A stretch of DNA of 64,000 nt, taken from positions 89,996,745-90,060,744 of the forward strand of contig NC_092053.1 in NCBI RefSeq assembly GCF_003086295.3, written 5' to 3'. The translations under genes were made by a program, and so were the position numbers. Origin of the DNA: Arachis hypogaea. Lineage: Eukaryota; Streptophyta; Magnoliopsida; Fabales; Fabaceae. The first letter of the stretch is position 1; every line of letters begins with the position of its first letter. The notes below the pieces were generated by a model. It was not told the origin of the DNA and did not search any database. It was given only the letters and a program-made list of their open reading frames with translations. This document shows positions 54,017 through 64,000 of this stretch, in pieces.

Positions 54017-56792
54017 CTAATCCCGTGTATGGTAGTTCCCGTTCACTTGGGAGATAACCACTTGGGAGTCACTACAAACTTCTAGTTTCTTGGCCCTGAT
54101 TTCCCTTCCTAGTGTCAATCCAGCCAAGAGGACCTCGTACCCGGCTTGATTGTTGGATATCAGAAATTGGTACTGAATGGATTGTTTAATAGTGTCCTGT
54201 TCTCGTTTTCTAGTATTATCGCTACACCTATGGATTTGGTGTTTGATGAGCCATCGACGTAGAGCTCTCATGAATCCGAGGGCTCACTTTTGAGGGTCAT
54301 TTCAGCAATGAAGTCCGCTATGGCCTTAGCCTTAATCACGTTCCTGGGTTCGAATCTTATCTCATATTGGGATAGCTTGACCGACTAGGCGAGCATCCAT
54401 CTTGCCAGGTCTGGCTTTTGGAGTACTTGCCTAACAGTCTGGTCCGTTCAGACCGTAACAGGATGGCCTTGGAAGTATTGTCGAAGGTGTCGGGATGCCG
54501 TAAGTAGCGTGTAGACTAGTTTTTCGAGTTTAGAGTAGCGCGTTTTGTCATTTTAGAGGACCTTGCTTATGAAGTATATTGGGCTCTGTGTCCTTTGGTC
54601 GTCTTCCCAGACGAGTGCCGGTGCTAGCGCCCCTTCCGTTATGAACAAGTAGAGGTATATGGTCTTTCCCGTTCTAGGATTTGAGAGTATGGTAGGTTCT
54701 GCTAGGACCCTTTTAAGGTGTTGGAAGGCCTCCTCACACTCGGACTCCCAGTTGAAGCTTATGCCCTTTTCATGAGTTTAAAGAAGGGGATGACTTTTTG
54801 GGCCGATGCTCCAAGGAATCGCGAGAGGGCGGCAAGTTGTCCTGTTAGTCTTTGGACATCTTTGAGGTTTGTTGGTTTACTCATCTGGAGGATGGCAACA
54901 CTTTTTGAGTTTGCTTCACTCTGTGTTGTGTGATCATGAAGCCCAAGAACTTTTTGGCTTCCATCCCGAAAGCGCATTTTGTGGGATTAAGTCGCATTCG
55001 GTACTTCCTTAGCGTGCATAGTATAAGTTTTAAATCATCGATGAGCTCCCTGCCGATTTGGATTTTGGCTAGCATGTCGTCGATGTAAACCTCTAGTTTG
55101 GTCCCCAAGAGGTATTTAAAAATCTTAGTGACGAGTCTTTGGTAGGTGGCTCCGATATTCTTTAATCCGAAGGGCATGACTGTATAGAAGTACGTGTCTT
55201 CTGGGGTTACGAATGCAGTTTTTTTCTCGTCTAGTAAGTACATTGGTATTTGATTGTACCCGGAGTATGCATCCATGAAGCTGAGGTATTGGTGTCCCGA
55301 GGTGGTGTCTACTAGCCCATCAATGTTTGGCAGGGGAAAGGCATATTATGGACAAGCTTTGTTTAAGTCCGTGTAGTCGATGCACATTCACCATTTGTCG
55401 TTTGCTTTTTACACTAGCACAACATTGGCTAGCCAGGTCGTGTAGGGGAGTTCTCGGATGAAGCCTGCTTCAAACATTGGATGCTCAGTCTATGGACATT
55501 TTCCTTCTTCTTTGTGCTACCAGGTTCGCCTTGGGGTTTACGGCTAACCGGTGGGATATTAGCTTTGGATCAATTCCTGACATGTCGGCCGAGATGAACG
55601 TAAATAGGTCCTATTTCCTTTCACGAGCTCCACAAGGTCGCCTTTCAGGTCGAAGGGTAGGATTTTGCTGATGAATGTAAATTCATCTTTAGTTTGTCCT
55701 ATTTGCAGTTTTCCATGTCTCCTTCTAGTTCTAGTCATGGTTGGTCGTGTTGGCGTGCATCGAGGTCGACCAAAAAGATGTCCGCCACGTCTTCGGATCT
55801 CTTTCGAATGGCTAGACTGGTGTTGTCGCATTCTAGCGCGACTTCCCAGTCCCAGTGTATCATTCTAATGGTGCCGTTGTCGGCTTGAAAGTTCATGATT
55901 AGGAACTAAGTGAATATGACGGCGGATAGATCATTAATTGTCTTCTTTCTGAGGAAGATGTTATAGGCCGTGGAGTCTTTTAGCACCACGAACTCGGAGA
56001 GCATGGTCTTCCTCTGGCCTTCAGTACCGATTGTGACCGGTAGCATGATGGAGTCGTCTGGTTTGAGAAAGTTATCTCCGATCCGGTTACTCCGTTGTGA
56101 TGGCTTTGTAAATTTTTGTTTCGAAGGCTTAGCTTGTTGACAGCACCTCTGAAGAGGATGTTAAAGTCAGCTTCCTATTTTAGTGTCGACTTTAACTTTT
56201 CTGGTGTGTCTTTTCCCGTGATTACATTTACTATTATGGTGGGGTTGGTCTCCAGGCTCTCCTGGTGTGCCTGTCGTACCATATTGGGGTTGCGTCCTTC
56301 CCGTTCTAGTGATCTCTCTCTTTCAACTTCCTAGGCTCTCAGATAATTTTGGCGAACTCAGGGAGTTTGTCGTCTCGGATAGCATGTTCGAGAGCGTCCT
56401 TCAGATCGAAGCAGTATTGGGTCTTGTGTCCGTATCCTCTATGGTAGTCACAGTTAGGCTCTTGTTTTCACCTGTCCATTCCTTTAATTGTCGTGCTTTT
56501 GGGGGAATGCCCGGTTCTACTATTTGGTGATAGATTTCTGCGATAGGGGCCAGTAGGGGGGTGTAGTTCCTGAACTTTCCCACCTTGGATGGCCGGTTAG
56601 GGGCGGGTGAATTGAAGTGCTCTTTTGGGGTGTCTTTTGGTGGCGGGTTATTCTGAGGTGGGGTACTCCCGTGCTGACGTTTATTGGCGGCCACGACTAG
56701 GCTTACCTCTTCGTTGTTTATGTATTCTCTCACGACATTTTGGATTTTATGCATGGTCCAGACTGCCTTGGTGGTGAGGTGCTTTTGAAAGT
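54017..56792 (-). pseudogene. gag-pol: El-11: gag-pol fragment of a Tat-lineage (Ogre/Grande-like) retrotransposon
   Basis: Minus strand, from about 56792 to 54017, multiply frameshifted. Order: gag C-terminus with KFRNYTPLLAPIAEI and a CDYHRGYGHKTQYC zinc knuckle (about 56470-56400); protease-region words SEFVVLKDSTAYNI (about 56000-55950) and MIHWDWEVALECD; RT with LPNIDGLVD, MDAYSGYNQIP, YTVMPFGLKNIGATYQRL and catalytic VYIDDM (about 55100-55080), then LNPTKCAFG; and RNase H-like SNNQAGYEVLLAGLTLGREI plus VCSDSQVVISQVNG (54200-54030). The last resembles the additional archaeal-type RNase H of the Tat lineage. No LTRs of this element are in the window. Confidence 0.82.
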
Positions 56793-57104
56793 TGATGACA
56801 AGTCATCTTATGCTAGTTTCACAAACATTTTTCTCTTGTTTCATTTAGTTTTTATGCACTTTCTTGCACAATAAGTAAGCAATTGGATTGAAATTTCATG
56901 CATTCCCAAAGTCAGTTGAACATGGGTGTTTATGTGCTTTTTCATAAGGTTTTATGCCACTTTTACTAGATGTTATGAATGATGCAAATACCTCATGAAT
57001 ATAGAAAAATTTGAGGCAATGTTTGATTGATTGTAGGAAGAAATGAGGCAAGAAAGAAGCAAGAAAGAAGAGGAGGAAACAAAGTAAAAGAGTGTTGAAG
57101 AAGA

Positions 57105-57790
57105 GAGGGAGATGCAATGTTGGTAGCAACGTTGATCCACCAATGTTGAAGGCAACGTTTTTGGAAAAAAGAAATGGGTGCCAACGTTGCCTCAAACGTG
57201 GAAAGCTGCAGAATGCTGGTGCTGGCGTTGGAGGGAACGTTGGAGGTCCAACGCTACCTCCAACGTCTTCGATTTTTTTCAATTCTGGAGCCAGAAAATT
57301 TTTGGGTGACGCGTATGCATCGATGATGTGTACGCGTGAAAGTGGAAAATTTCTTAATCCACGCGTAAGCATGAGTCACGCGCACGCGTGAAATGGCAAA
57401 ATTAACCATTCACGCATACACGTGGGTCACACGTACGCGTGACCACACAAACGTTAGAGGTCCAACACTACCTCAAACGTTGCCTCCAATGTCCGCGATG
57501 AGCCACTCAAAAATTGGATTTGAAAAATTGCAATCGACGCGCATGCGTGGACCACGCGTACGCGTGGATATATATTTTGGCCAGACACACCAACGCGTGA
57601 GCGACGCATACGCGCAAAACTCCATTTTGACGCGTACGCGTATGCGACGCGCACGCGTGGGTAGAAAAACGTTGGTGCACCAACGTTGAGTCCAACGTTG
57701 GCGCCAACGCCCAGCCCTTTGGAAATCCTTTCTCAAGCCAATGTTTGATTCAACGTTTTCTTGCAAACGTTGAGGCCAACGTTGACACCA
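57105..57790 (+). repeat. Mixed CpG palindrome array in the El-12 U3
   Basis: Two motif classes in one array: CAACGTTGG/CCAACGTTG (about ten) and ACGCGTACGCGT-like (about ten). It ends about 135 bases upstream of the TATA box. Confidence 0.75.
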
Positions 57791-57925
57791 ATACCAGTTT
57801 AATTGAGCACCCATGCAGATCAAAAATGGGAATCGCCAATTGCCCTCTTCAACATCACAGAGACCCACTCTTGCTTGCTTCAACAAAGGCCCAATCCAAG
57901 GACTTGAAGACCAATTTGGAAAGTG

Positions 57926-57933
57926 TATAAATA
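57926..57933 (+). promoter_or_regulatory. TATA box of El-12 LTR
   Basis: GTGTATAAATAGAAGG; downstream of the palindrome array, as in the other families. Confidence 0.7.
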
Positions 57934-58669
57934 GAAGGAAATTTGATTTATAAGGGAGAGCTAGTCAGTAGGGAATTGGAGCTGTGTAGTTAGCTGCAGA
58001 TCTGAATTTTTTTCTTTTGTATTTTTCTTCTACATTTTTTTTCTGCAACATTCTGTTTTCTGGTTTTACTTGAGCAATGATGAACTAAACCCCAAATTCA
58101 TTAGGGGGAGGAGCTCTATTGTTATTCCAATGAATCAATGAATTTCTTCTTCTTCTCAATTCATTTTTGTAGCTATTGGATATCTTCTATTTTGATTTAG
58201 AATTCTTCACTCCGGAAGGGGGTTGAATTCAATTGAATGCTTGTGTGAAACTCAGAAGGGGAATCACTTGCATTGGAATTGGAGCTCCATCCTTCACTAC
58301 TCTCTTGATCAACACCATTCGGAAGGAATTGAGATCTTGAGAGTTAGTGTGGCTCATGGATGAGAGATTTGCACTTAACCTCTTCTCATGAGAATTAGAT
58401 CAAGGAATTGGCAAGATTGATTGTGATTAGAGAGATTGGATTGCCAAGGAATTGGGATCCAGTCAATTTCAATCTGCCATAGATCTACTCATATGATTGA
58501 GAAAGGAGTTGAGACCCATTTGATTGATGAAGGATTAGAAAATCTCCGATCCTTGATGAACCACTTTCGGTGATTTTCTTCACTTAAAACTTCTCTAATT
58601 TCAAATTCCATTTGATTTGTCTTGCTGTTTGAATCCCTGCACCCAATTCCCTTTATAATTCCTGCAATT

Positions 58670-58870
58670 TAAGTTCCTCGCAATTTAGATTCTGCAATTT
58701 TACTTTCTTGCACTCTAAGATTCAGTTATTTACATTTCTTGCAATTTAAGTTTCAGCTCTTTTAGATTTCTTGCACTTTAAGATTCAGCAATTTAAGTTT
58801 CTTGCCATTTAAGTTTTAGTCAATTTACTTTCAGCAATTTACAATTCTTGCAATTTACATTTTGTCAATC
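58670..58870 (+). repeat. Degenerate CTTGCAATTTAAGTTT repeats
   Basis: Around ten irregular copies of a 15-20-base unit containing CAATTTA or TTTAAG in the El-12 U5. Confidence 0.6.
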
Positions 58871-59046
58871 AATTTCAACTCAAATCACCAACTTTTAGCT
58901 TAACTAAATTCATCACCTAACTAAAGTTGCTTAATCCATCAATCTCTATGGGATCGACCTCACTCCTGTGAGTTATTACTACTTGATGCGACCCGGTTCA
59001 CTTTCCAGTTAGTTTGTGTGGAATCAATTTTCTCTCATCAAGTTTT

Positions 59047-59064
59047 TGGCGCCATTGCCGGGGA
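59047..59064 (+). other. El-12 primer-binding site
   Basis: TGGCGCCATTGCCGGGGA, six bases after the LTR; one difference from the tRNA-Asp(GUC) complement. A short leader of about 160 bases follows, much shorter than in El-7. Confidence 0.88.
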
Positions 59065-59227
59065 TTGATTTAGATTAACAATGATTAAGTAAGGTGATAA
59101 TCTAGATTAAGCATTTTCTTTTGTCTTTATTAAGCACACTAATCATTTGAGATTTTGCTTCTATAAACCATAACCTCACTCTAACAACAGAGTGTTCTGT
59201 TTTTGTGTTTTTGGTTTGTTTGGTTGT

Positions 59228-61743
59228 ATGCCAGGAGGGAGAAGAGGTGAATCCACCTCATTTGATTCTAAACCAGAGAGAACATTCTTGAGATTGAGAA
59301 GAGAAGCAAAAGGGAAAGGAGTGATTGGAGAAGAAGAATCAGAGGAAGAAGATCAAGAGATGGAAGGTAACATCCCTAACCCACCTGAGGATGTGGCCAA
59401 CAACAATGGTCAGCCTCAGAGAAGAGTCCTAGCTTTTTACACTACCCCCAACCCAAGGAATTGTGAGAGCAGTATCTTAACCCCTAATGTCCATGCTAAT
59501 AACTTCGAACTCAAACCTCAATTGATTACCCTGGTCCAGAATAATTGTCAGTATGGAGGAAGTACTGTTGAAGATCCAAACCAACACCTCTCTGTATTTT
59601 TGAGAATTTGTGATACTGTCAAAATCAATGGAGTCCACTCTGACATTTATAAACTTCTATTATTCCCATTTTCCCTGAGAGATAAGGCCACACATTGGTT
59701 AGAGACCTTTCCTAAAGAAAGCATCACCAATTGGGATGATTTAGTTAGCAAATTTCTAGCCAAATTCTACCCCTCTCAAAGAATCATTAAGCTGAAAACT
59801 GATGTGCAAACCTTCAGGCAGTTAGAAGGAGAATCATTGTATGAAGCCTGGGAGAGGTATAAAGCTTTGATCAGAAGGTGTCCAGTGAATGGGTGGAGTT
59901 GCAGAATTTCTATGAAGGCTTGACCATAAGTTCAAGGAAAGCTTTAGACTATTCTTCAGGAGGATGCTTGCAAATGATGAAAACTGCTCAAGAGGCATAT
60001 GATCTAATTGACATGGTAGCCAATAATGAATATTTTTACTCTTCTGAAAGGCAAGAAGCTCCAAAGAGAGGCGTGTTTGAGCTTGAAGGTGTTGATACAA
60101 TCTTGGCTCAAAATAAAATCATGCATCAGCAACTTCAACAGAAAATTGAAACGATATCAAAGAGGATGGATGGACTACAGCTTGCAGCAGTAAGCACAAC
60201 TAATCAACCACCAGTTGTGTGGGGACAGCAAGAGAAAAGCTATGAGGAACAGCAGCCTGAACAAGTGCAGTACATGCACAATCAAGGCTCTGGACCAAAT
60301 GATTTCCATGGAGATACTTACAACTCATCTTGGAGAAACCACCCCAATTTGAAGTGGGGAGAGAACCAGAAACAGCAGCCTTAGCAAAGAAACTCCAACC
60401 AAAACAACTTCCAAAACACAAACCACCAAAACCATCAAAATACTAACCAAAATCCATACAGAAAACCATAAAACTACCCACCAAATAATCTATCAACTAA
60501 CCAAAACAACTTTCATTTACCATCCACATCCCATACTCAGCCACAACCACCCCAAGAATCTCAAAGAATCTCCAACTTGGAGATGATGATGGAGAAAATG
60601 ATAAAACATCAAGAGTTGGCCAAGAAAAATCATGAAGCTTCACTGAGAAACCTGGAAAGACAGATTGGACAATTGTCCAAACAACCAGCTAAAAAGCCAA
60701 CCAACTCCTTCCCAAGTGATACCATCCCTAATCCTATAGAAGAATGCAAGGCCATTCAATTAAGAAGTGGAAAGACTTTTGGGAATGATAAAGAAGCTAA
60801 CAAGAAGCCAGCAGAGGACGACAAGGTTGGTAGCAAGAAAGAAGTGGCAGTAGAGGAGGACAAGCATGATCAAGAGAGTTTCAAAAAGAAGGAGGAAGAG
60901 TAACAAGCTTTAAAGAAGGGAAAGCAAGTGATAGAGGAACATTCACAAGAACAGAGGAAGGTGGTGAAACCTTACATCCCTCATCTACCATACCCTCGAA
61001 GGTTGCAAAGAGAGCTCAAGGATCAACAATTTCCCAAGTTTCTGGAGGTTTTTAAGAAGCTGGAAATCAACATCCCCCTTGCTGAAGCATTAGAGCAGAT
61101 GCCTTTGTATGCAAAATTCCTCAAAGAACTCATTAATAAGAAGAGAAGCTAGAATGAAAAGGAGACAGTGATCCTAACCCAAGAGTGTAGTATTGTCATT
61201 CAAAAGGGTCTCGCACCAAAACTCAAAGATCTTGGGAGTTTCATCATATCATGCACCATAGGCAAAATGACACTAGAAAAGGCTCTCTGTGATTTAGGAG
61301 CCAGCATCAACTTGATGCCTCTCTCATTGATGAAAAAGCTTGCAATAGAGGAAGTCAAACCAACAAGAATGTCACTTCAAATGGCTGATAGATCACTCAA
61401 GATACCTAATGGAGTTGTAGAAAACTTGTTGGTGAAGATTGGGGAATTCATCTTCCCTGCTAATTTTGTCATTTTAGACATGGAAGAAGAAGGACACAAC
61501 TCAATCATCTTGGGGCAATCTTTCTTAGCAACAGAAAGAGCTATCATTGATGTGGAGAAAGGTGAAATGACCGACAGGGTACATGATGAAAAAATGATCA
61601 TCAATGTCTTTAAAGTGATGCAATTCCCTCCTGAGAAAGAAAAGCATATGAGAGTGGAAATGATAGAAGACTTGGTGGAAGAAGTGTTTGAAACCGATGC
61701 CCAGGAGGAACAAGAAGAAGAAATGAGAATTGATCAAGATGTC
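59228..61743 (+). pseudogene. gag-pro: El-12 gag-protease, frameshifted and cut by El-13
   Basis: ATG 59228 (MPGGRRGEST) opens a frame to about 59880 with gag words NNFELKPQLITLVQNN, FLRICDTVKINGV and SLYEAWERYKALIRRCP. A small deletion shifts the frame there. The second frame (from 59878) runs to 61741 with stops near 60382, 60468, 60901 and 61150. It includes WVELQNFYEGL, DLIDMVANNEYFY, an Asn/Gln-rich stretch (60390-60560) in place of a zinc knuckle, NLERQIGQLSKQPAKK, PYPRRLQRELKDQQFPKFL and the aspartic protease CDLGASINLMP (about 61288-61320). It ends in an acidic run (EEQEEEMRIDQDV) exactly at the El-13 LTR end. Products would be the particle protein and its protease. Confidence 0.88.
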
Positions 61744-62738
61744 TGGTACACGAAATCGTGATCACACACTTTTCACACAACTCCGTGCAGCTGACCAGCA
61801 AGTGCACTGGGTCGTCCAAGTAATACCTTACGTGAGTAAGGGTCGATCCCATGGAGATTGTCGGCTTGAAGCAAGCTATGGTCATCCTTGTAAATCTCAG
61901 TCAGGCGGATTCAAATGTTCATGAGTTTGATAATTAAAATATAATTAAAATAGAAAATAAGATAGAAATACTTATGTAATTCATTGGTAGGATTTCAGAT
62001 AAGCGTATGAAGATGCTTTGTTCCTTCTGAATCTCTGCTTTCATATTGCCTACATCCAATCATGCATACTCCTTTCCATGGCAAGCTGTATGTTGGGGAT
62101 TACCATCGTCAATGGCTACCATCCGTTCTCTCAGTGAAAATGGTCCAAATGCGTTGTCACCGCACGGCTAATCATCTGTCAGTTCTCACTCATGTTGGAA
62201 TAGGATCCATTGATCCTTTTGCGTCTGTCACTACACCCAACACTCGCGAGTTTGAAGCTCGTCATAGTCATCCCATCCCAGATCCTACTCGGAATACCAC
62301 AGACAAGGTTTAGACTTTCCGGATTTCAAGAATGTTGCCAATTGATTCTAGCCTATACCCCGAAGACTCTGATAGGAGGCTTAGAGATATGCATTCAAGC
62401 TCGTTTTCATGTAGAACGGAAGTGGTTGTCAGGCACGCGTTCATAAGTGAGAATGGTGATGAGTGTCACATAATCATCACCATTCATCATGTTGAAGTGC
62501 GAATGGATATCTTAGAACAAGAATAAGCTTGGATTGAATAGAAAATAATAGTACTTTGCATTAACAAATGAGGAACAGCAGAGCTTCACACCTTAATCTA
62601 TGGGGTGTAGAAACTCCACCGTTGAAAATACATAAGTGAAAAAGGTCTAGGCATGGCCGAATGGCTAGCCTCCAAACGTGATCAAGAGATCAAAAGTGAT
62701 ACAAAGACAGTCTCAACAATGATATAAAAATGATCCCT
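61744..62738 (-). repeat. El-13 LTR segment, minus orientation
   Basis: Minus strand ends TTTCGTGTACCA at 61744. It covers U5, R and part of U3 up to about the TATA region, and stops near 62738. The first 351 bases are the partner of 62741-63090. Confidence 0.82.
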
Positions 62739-62740
62739 TA

Positions 62741-63090
62741 ACATACAGCTTTCCATGGAAAGGAGTACGCATGATTGGATGAAGGCAATAGGAAAGCAGA
62801 GATTCAGAAGGAACAAAGCATCTTCATACGCTTATCTGAAATCCTACCAATGAATTACATAAGTATTTCTATCTTATTTTCTATTTTAATTATATTTTAA
62901 TTATCAAACTCATGAACATTTGAATCCGCCTTACTGAGATTTACAAGGATGACCATAGCTTGCTTCAAGCCGACAATCTCCGCGGGATCGATCCTTACTC
63001 ACATAAGGTATTACTTGGACGACCCAGTGCACTTGCTGGTCAGCTGCACGGAGTTGTGTGAAAAGTGTGTGATCACGATTTCGTGTACCA
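62741..63090 (+). repeat. El-13 LTR 3' segment, plus orientation
   Basis: Begins AACATACAGCTTTCC, mid-LTR, and ends TTTCGTGTACCA next to its primer-binding site. It lacks U3 and the TATA box, so this copy has no LTR promoter of its own. Confidence 0.85.
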
Positions 63091-63096
63091 AGATTT

Positions 63097-63114
63097 TGGC
63101 ACCGTTGCCGGGGA
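63097..63114 (+). other. El-13 primer-binding site
   Basis: TGGCACCGTTGCCGGGGA, six bases after the LTR end; same single change (TGGCACC) as El-3. Confidence 0.87.
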
Positions 63115-64000
63115 TTGTTCGAGTTTGGACAACTGACGATTCATCTTGTTGCTTAGATTGGGTAATTTTATTTTAGGTTTAAGCTTTCTTATTTCAATTT
63201 TCGAAAAAAAATGAATTAATAAATATTTGTTTTCTAAAAATTCATCAAAATTTTTAAGAATAAATTCTAGAGTTTCAGAGATATATTAAAACCTGGCTGG
63301 CTGTTAAGCCATGTCTAATATTTTGGACCGAGATTTCCACTTATCTTTAGAAGAGCTTCTTTGGATTTCTCATCAATTTAGCTGTTCTATGCAATGATCT
63401 GCTAAAGCTTGGCTGACCATTGGCCATGTCTAGTGTTTTGGACCGAAGCTTTCACTGAAAGCTTGGCTGGCTAGTAAGCCATGTCTAATTCCTGGACTAG
63501 AGTTTTAGACTAACATTGCATGATTCCTGGAATTCTCATTAAGAATTTTGAATTCCTTATTTTCTTTTTCCAAATAATTTTCAAAAAAATACAAAAAAAT
63601 TAATAAAATCATAAAAACAAAAAAAAAATTTGTGTTTTTTGTTTGAGTCTAGTGTCTATTTTTAAGTTTGGTGTCTTGCATATTTTTTTAATTTTCTTGC
63701 ATTTTTCGAATATATGCATCATGTTCTTCATTGATCTTCAAGTTGTTCTTGATGATATTCCTGGGTCTGATCTTTAAATTCTCTTGTTTTGTGTCTTTTG
63801 TTGTTTCTCATATGCATTCTCAATTTGTTAGTGTCTTTGATATAAAAATTTCTAAGTTTGGTGTCTTGCATGCATTGTTTATTTGATCTTAGTTTTTCCA
63901 TGATTAGTTTCATTTTGTTGTTTCTCATCATTAAAAATTCAAAAAAAATTTCAAAATTATGTCTTTTCAAGTCAATAATATAGAGAATTGAAGATTCAGA
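63115..64000 (+). other. El-13 leader with three stem-loop units
   Basis: Matches the El-7 leader (34356 onwards). It has three units at about 63288-63345, 63402-63455 and 63457-63513 with AAGCTTGGCTGGC..GCCATGTCTA and a distal AGCTTT partner, then AT-rich DNA. Gag would lie beyond the window. Confidence 0.7.

Larger units (their letters stand above)
56793..59040 (+). repeat. El-12 5' LTR
   Basis: TGATGACAAGTCATC to TTCTCTCATCA. U3 carries CAACGTTGG-type words (about 57115-57250, 57440-57490, 57665-57790) interleaved with ACGCGTACGCGT-type words (57305-57660). TATAAATA at 57926; a long R/U5 with repeated CTTGCAATTTAAGTTT-like units (58670-58870); U5 block TGATGCGACCCGGTTCAC. Confidence 0.87.
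56793..61743 (+). mobile_element. El-12: 5' part of an Athila-type element of a third LTR family
   Basis: A 2248-bp LTR, primer-binding site, gag and protease; pol is cut at 61743 by El-13. The left flank is AAAGT; the 3' end is not in the window. The LTR sequence is unlike the FIDEL and TGATAAAYC groups, but gag and protease are close relatives of those in El-7. Confidence 0.85.
61744..64000 (+). mobile_element. El-13: FIDEL-like element with inverted LTR segments, continuing beyond the window
   Basis: Inserted in El-12 protease (left flank ATGTC). It begins with the 3' end of an LTR on the minus strand (61744 to about 62735), then switches to the last 350 bp of an LTR on the plus strand (62741-63090), primer-binding site and leader. 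The two 3' LTR arms match at about 97% by eye and face each other. Confidence 0.82.

Noticed and set aside
54017..56792. Endogenous pararetrovirus (caulimovirid) origin for El-11
   Set aside because: Gag CCHC, protease and RT words, and the extra RNase H, fit Tat-lineage Ty3/gypsy elements; no movement-protein or transactivator-like frame is seen.

Overview
The window is nuclear DNA of a flowering plant, very probably a legume and most likely Arachis (peanut). It is AT-rich, with no operons or Shine-Dalgarno sites. At least thirteen nested LTR retrotransposons, here numbered El-1 to El-13 from left to right, fill almost all of it. Most have an 18-base primer-binding site matching the 3' end of plant tRNA-Asp, and Athila-type Ty3/gypsy proteins. 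The LTR start TGATGAGCGGATA (El-1, El-5, El-7, El-13 and a solo LTR) is one I associate with the peanut FIDEL group. A second LTR group starts TGATAAAYC (El-3, El-4, El-8; El-2 and El-6 are relatives).

Layout. 1-4878: 5' part of FIDEL-like El-1 on the minus strand, cutting into El-2. 4879-16688: 3' end of El-2, whose LTR was entered by El-3 (5796-15563, complete, target duplication GCGTA) and again by El-4 (16689-23852, 3' truncated). 23853-28082: 3' end of FIDEL-like El-5, holding a solo LTR with a perfect GATGC duplication. 28083 to about 31495: the only low-copy host DNA, a 3.4-kb island with a two-exon minus-strand gene for a potato-inhibitor-I serine protease inhibitor. 31496-49989: El-6 3' end, split by El-7 (32699-49539, target duplication CTTAC), which is itself split by minus-strand El-8 (37873 to about 44737). 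49990-56792: decayed Athila-like pol (El-9), an LTR fragment (El-10) and a minus-strand Tat-lineage gag-pol fragment (El-11). 56793-61743: El-12 LTR, gag and protease. 61744-64000: El-13, a FIDEL-like element with two LTR segments in inverted orientation.

El-3 and El-4 look like large non-autonomous derivatives. They keep the LTR type, an untranslated cassette and a third ORF also found in El-8, which has integrase, but gag-pol is replaced by an unrecognised reading frame (ORF1). ORF3 lies where env would be, yet it encodes a basic, coiled-coil protein with no membrane segment. Nearly every coding frame is broken by a few nonsense codons.

The least expected signal is non-coding. Four kinds of RNA-like stem-loop recur at fixed element positions, and several show paired base changes between copies: an AGGA/GGGA-loop hairpin beside the polypurine tract that appears a second time next to ORF3; a GGGAGRCAACCC hairpin after pol or ORF1; a nested stem in the 3' UTR; and repeated stem-loops in the gag leader. 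In addition each family carries its own short CpG palindrome, arrayed upstream of the LTR TATA box, and in the better-preserved elements the same palindrome type is arrayed again before ORF3. No RNA genes, CRISPR arrays or bacterial features were seen.
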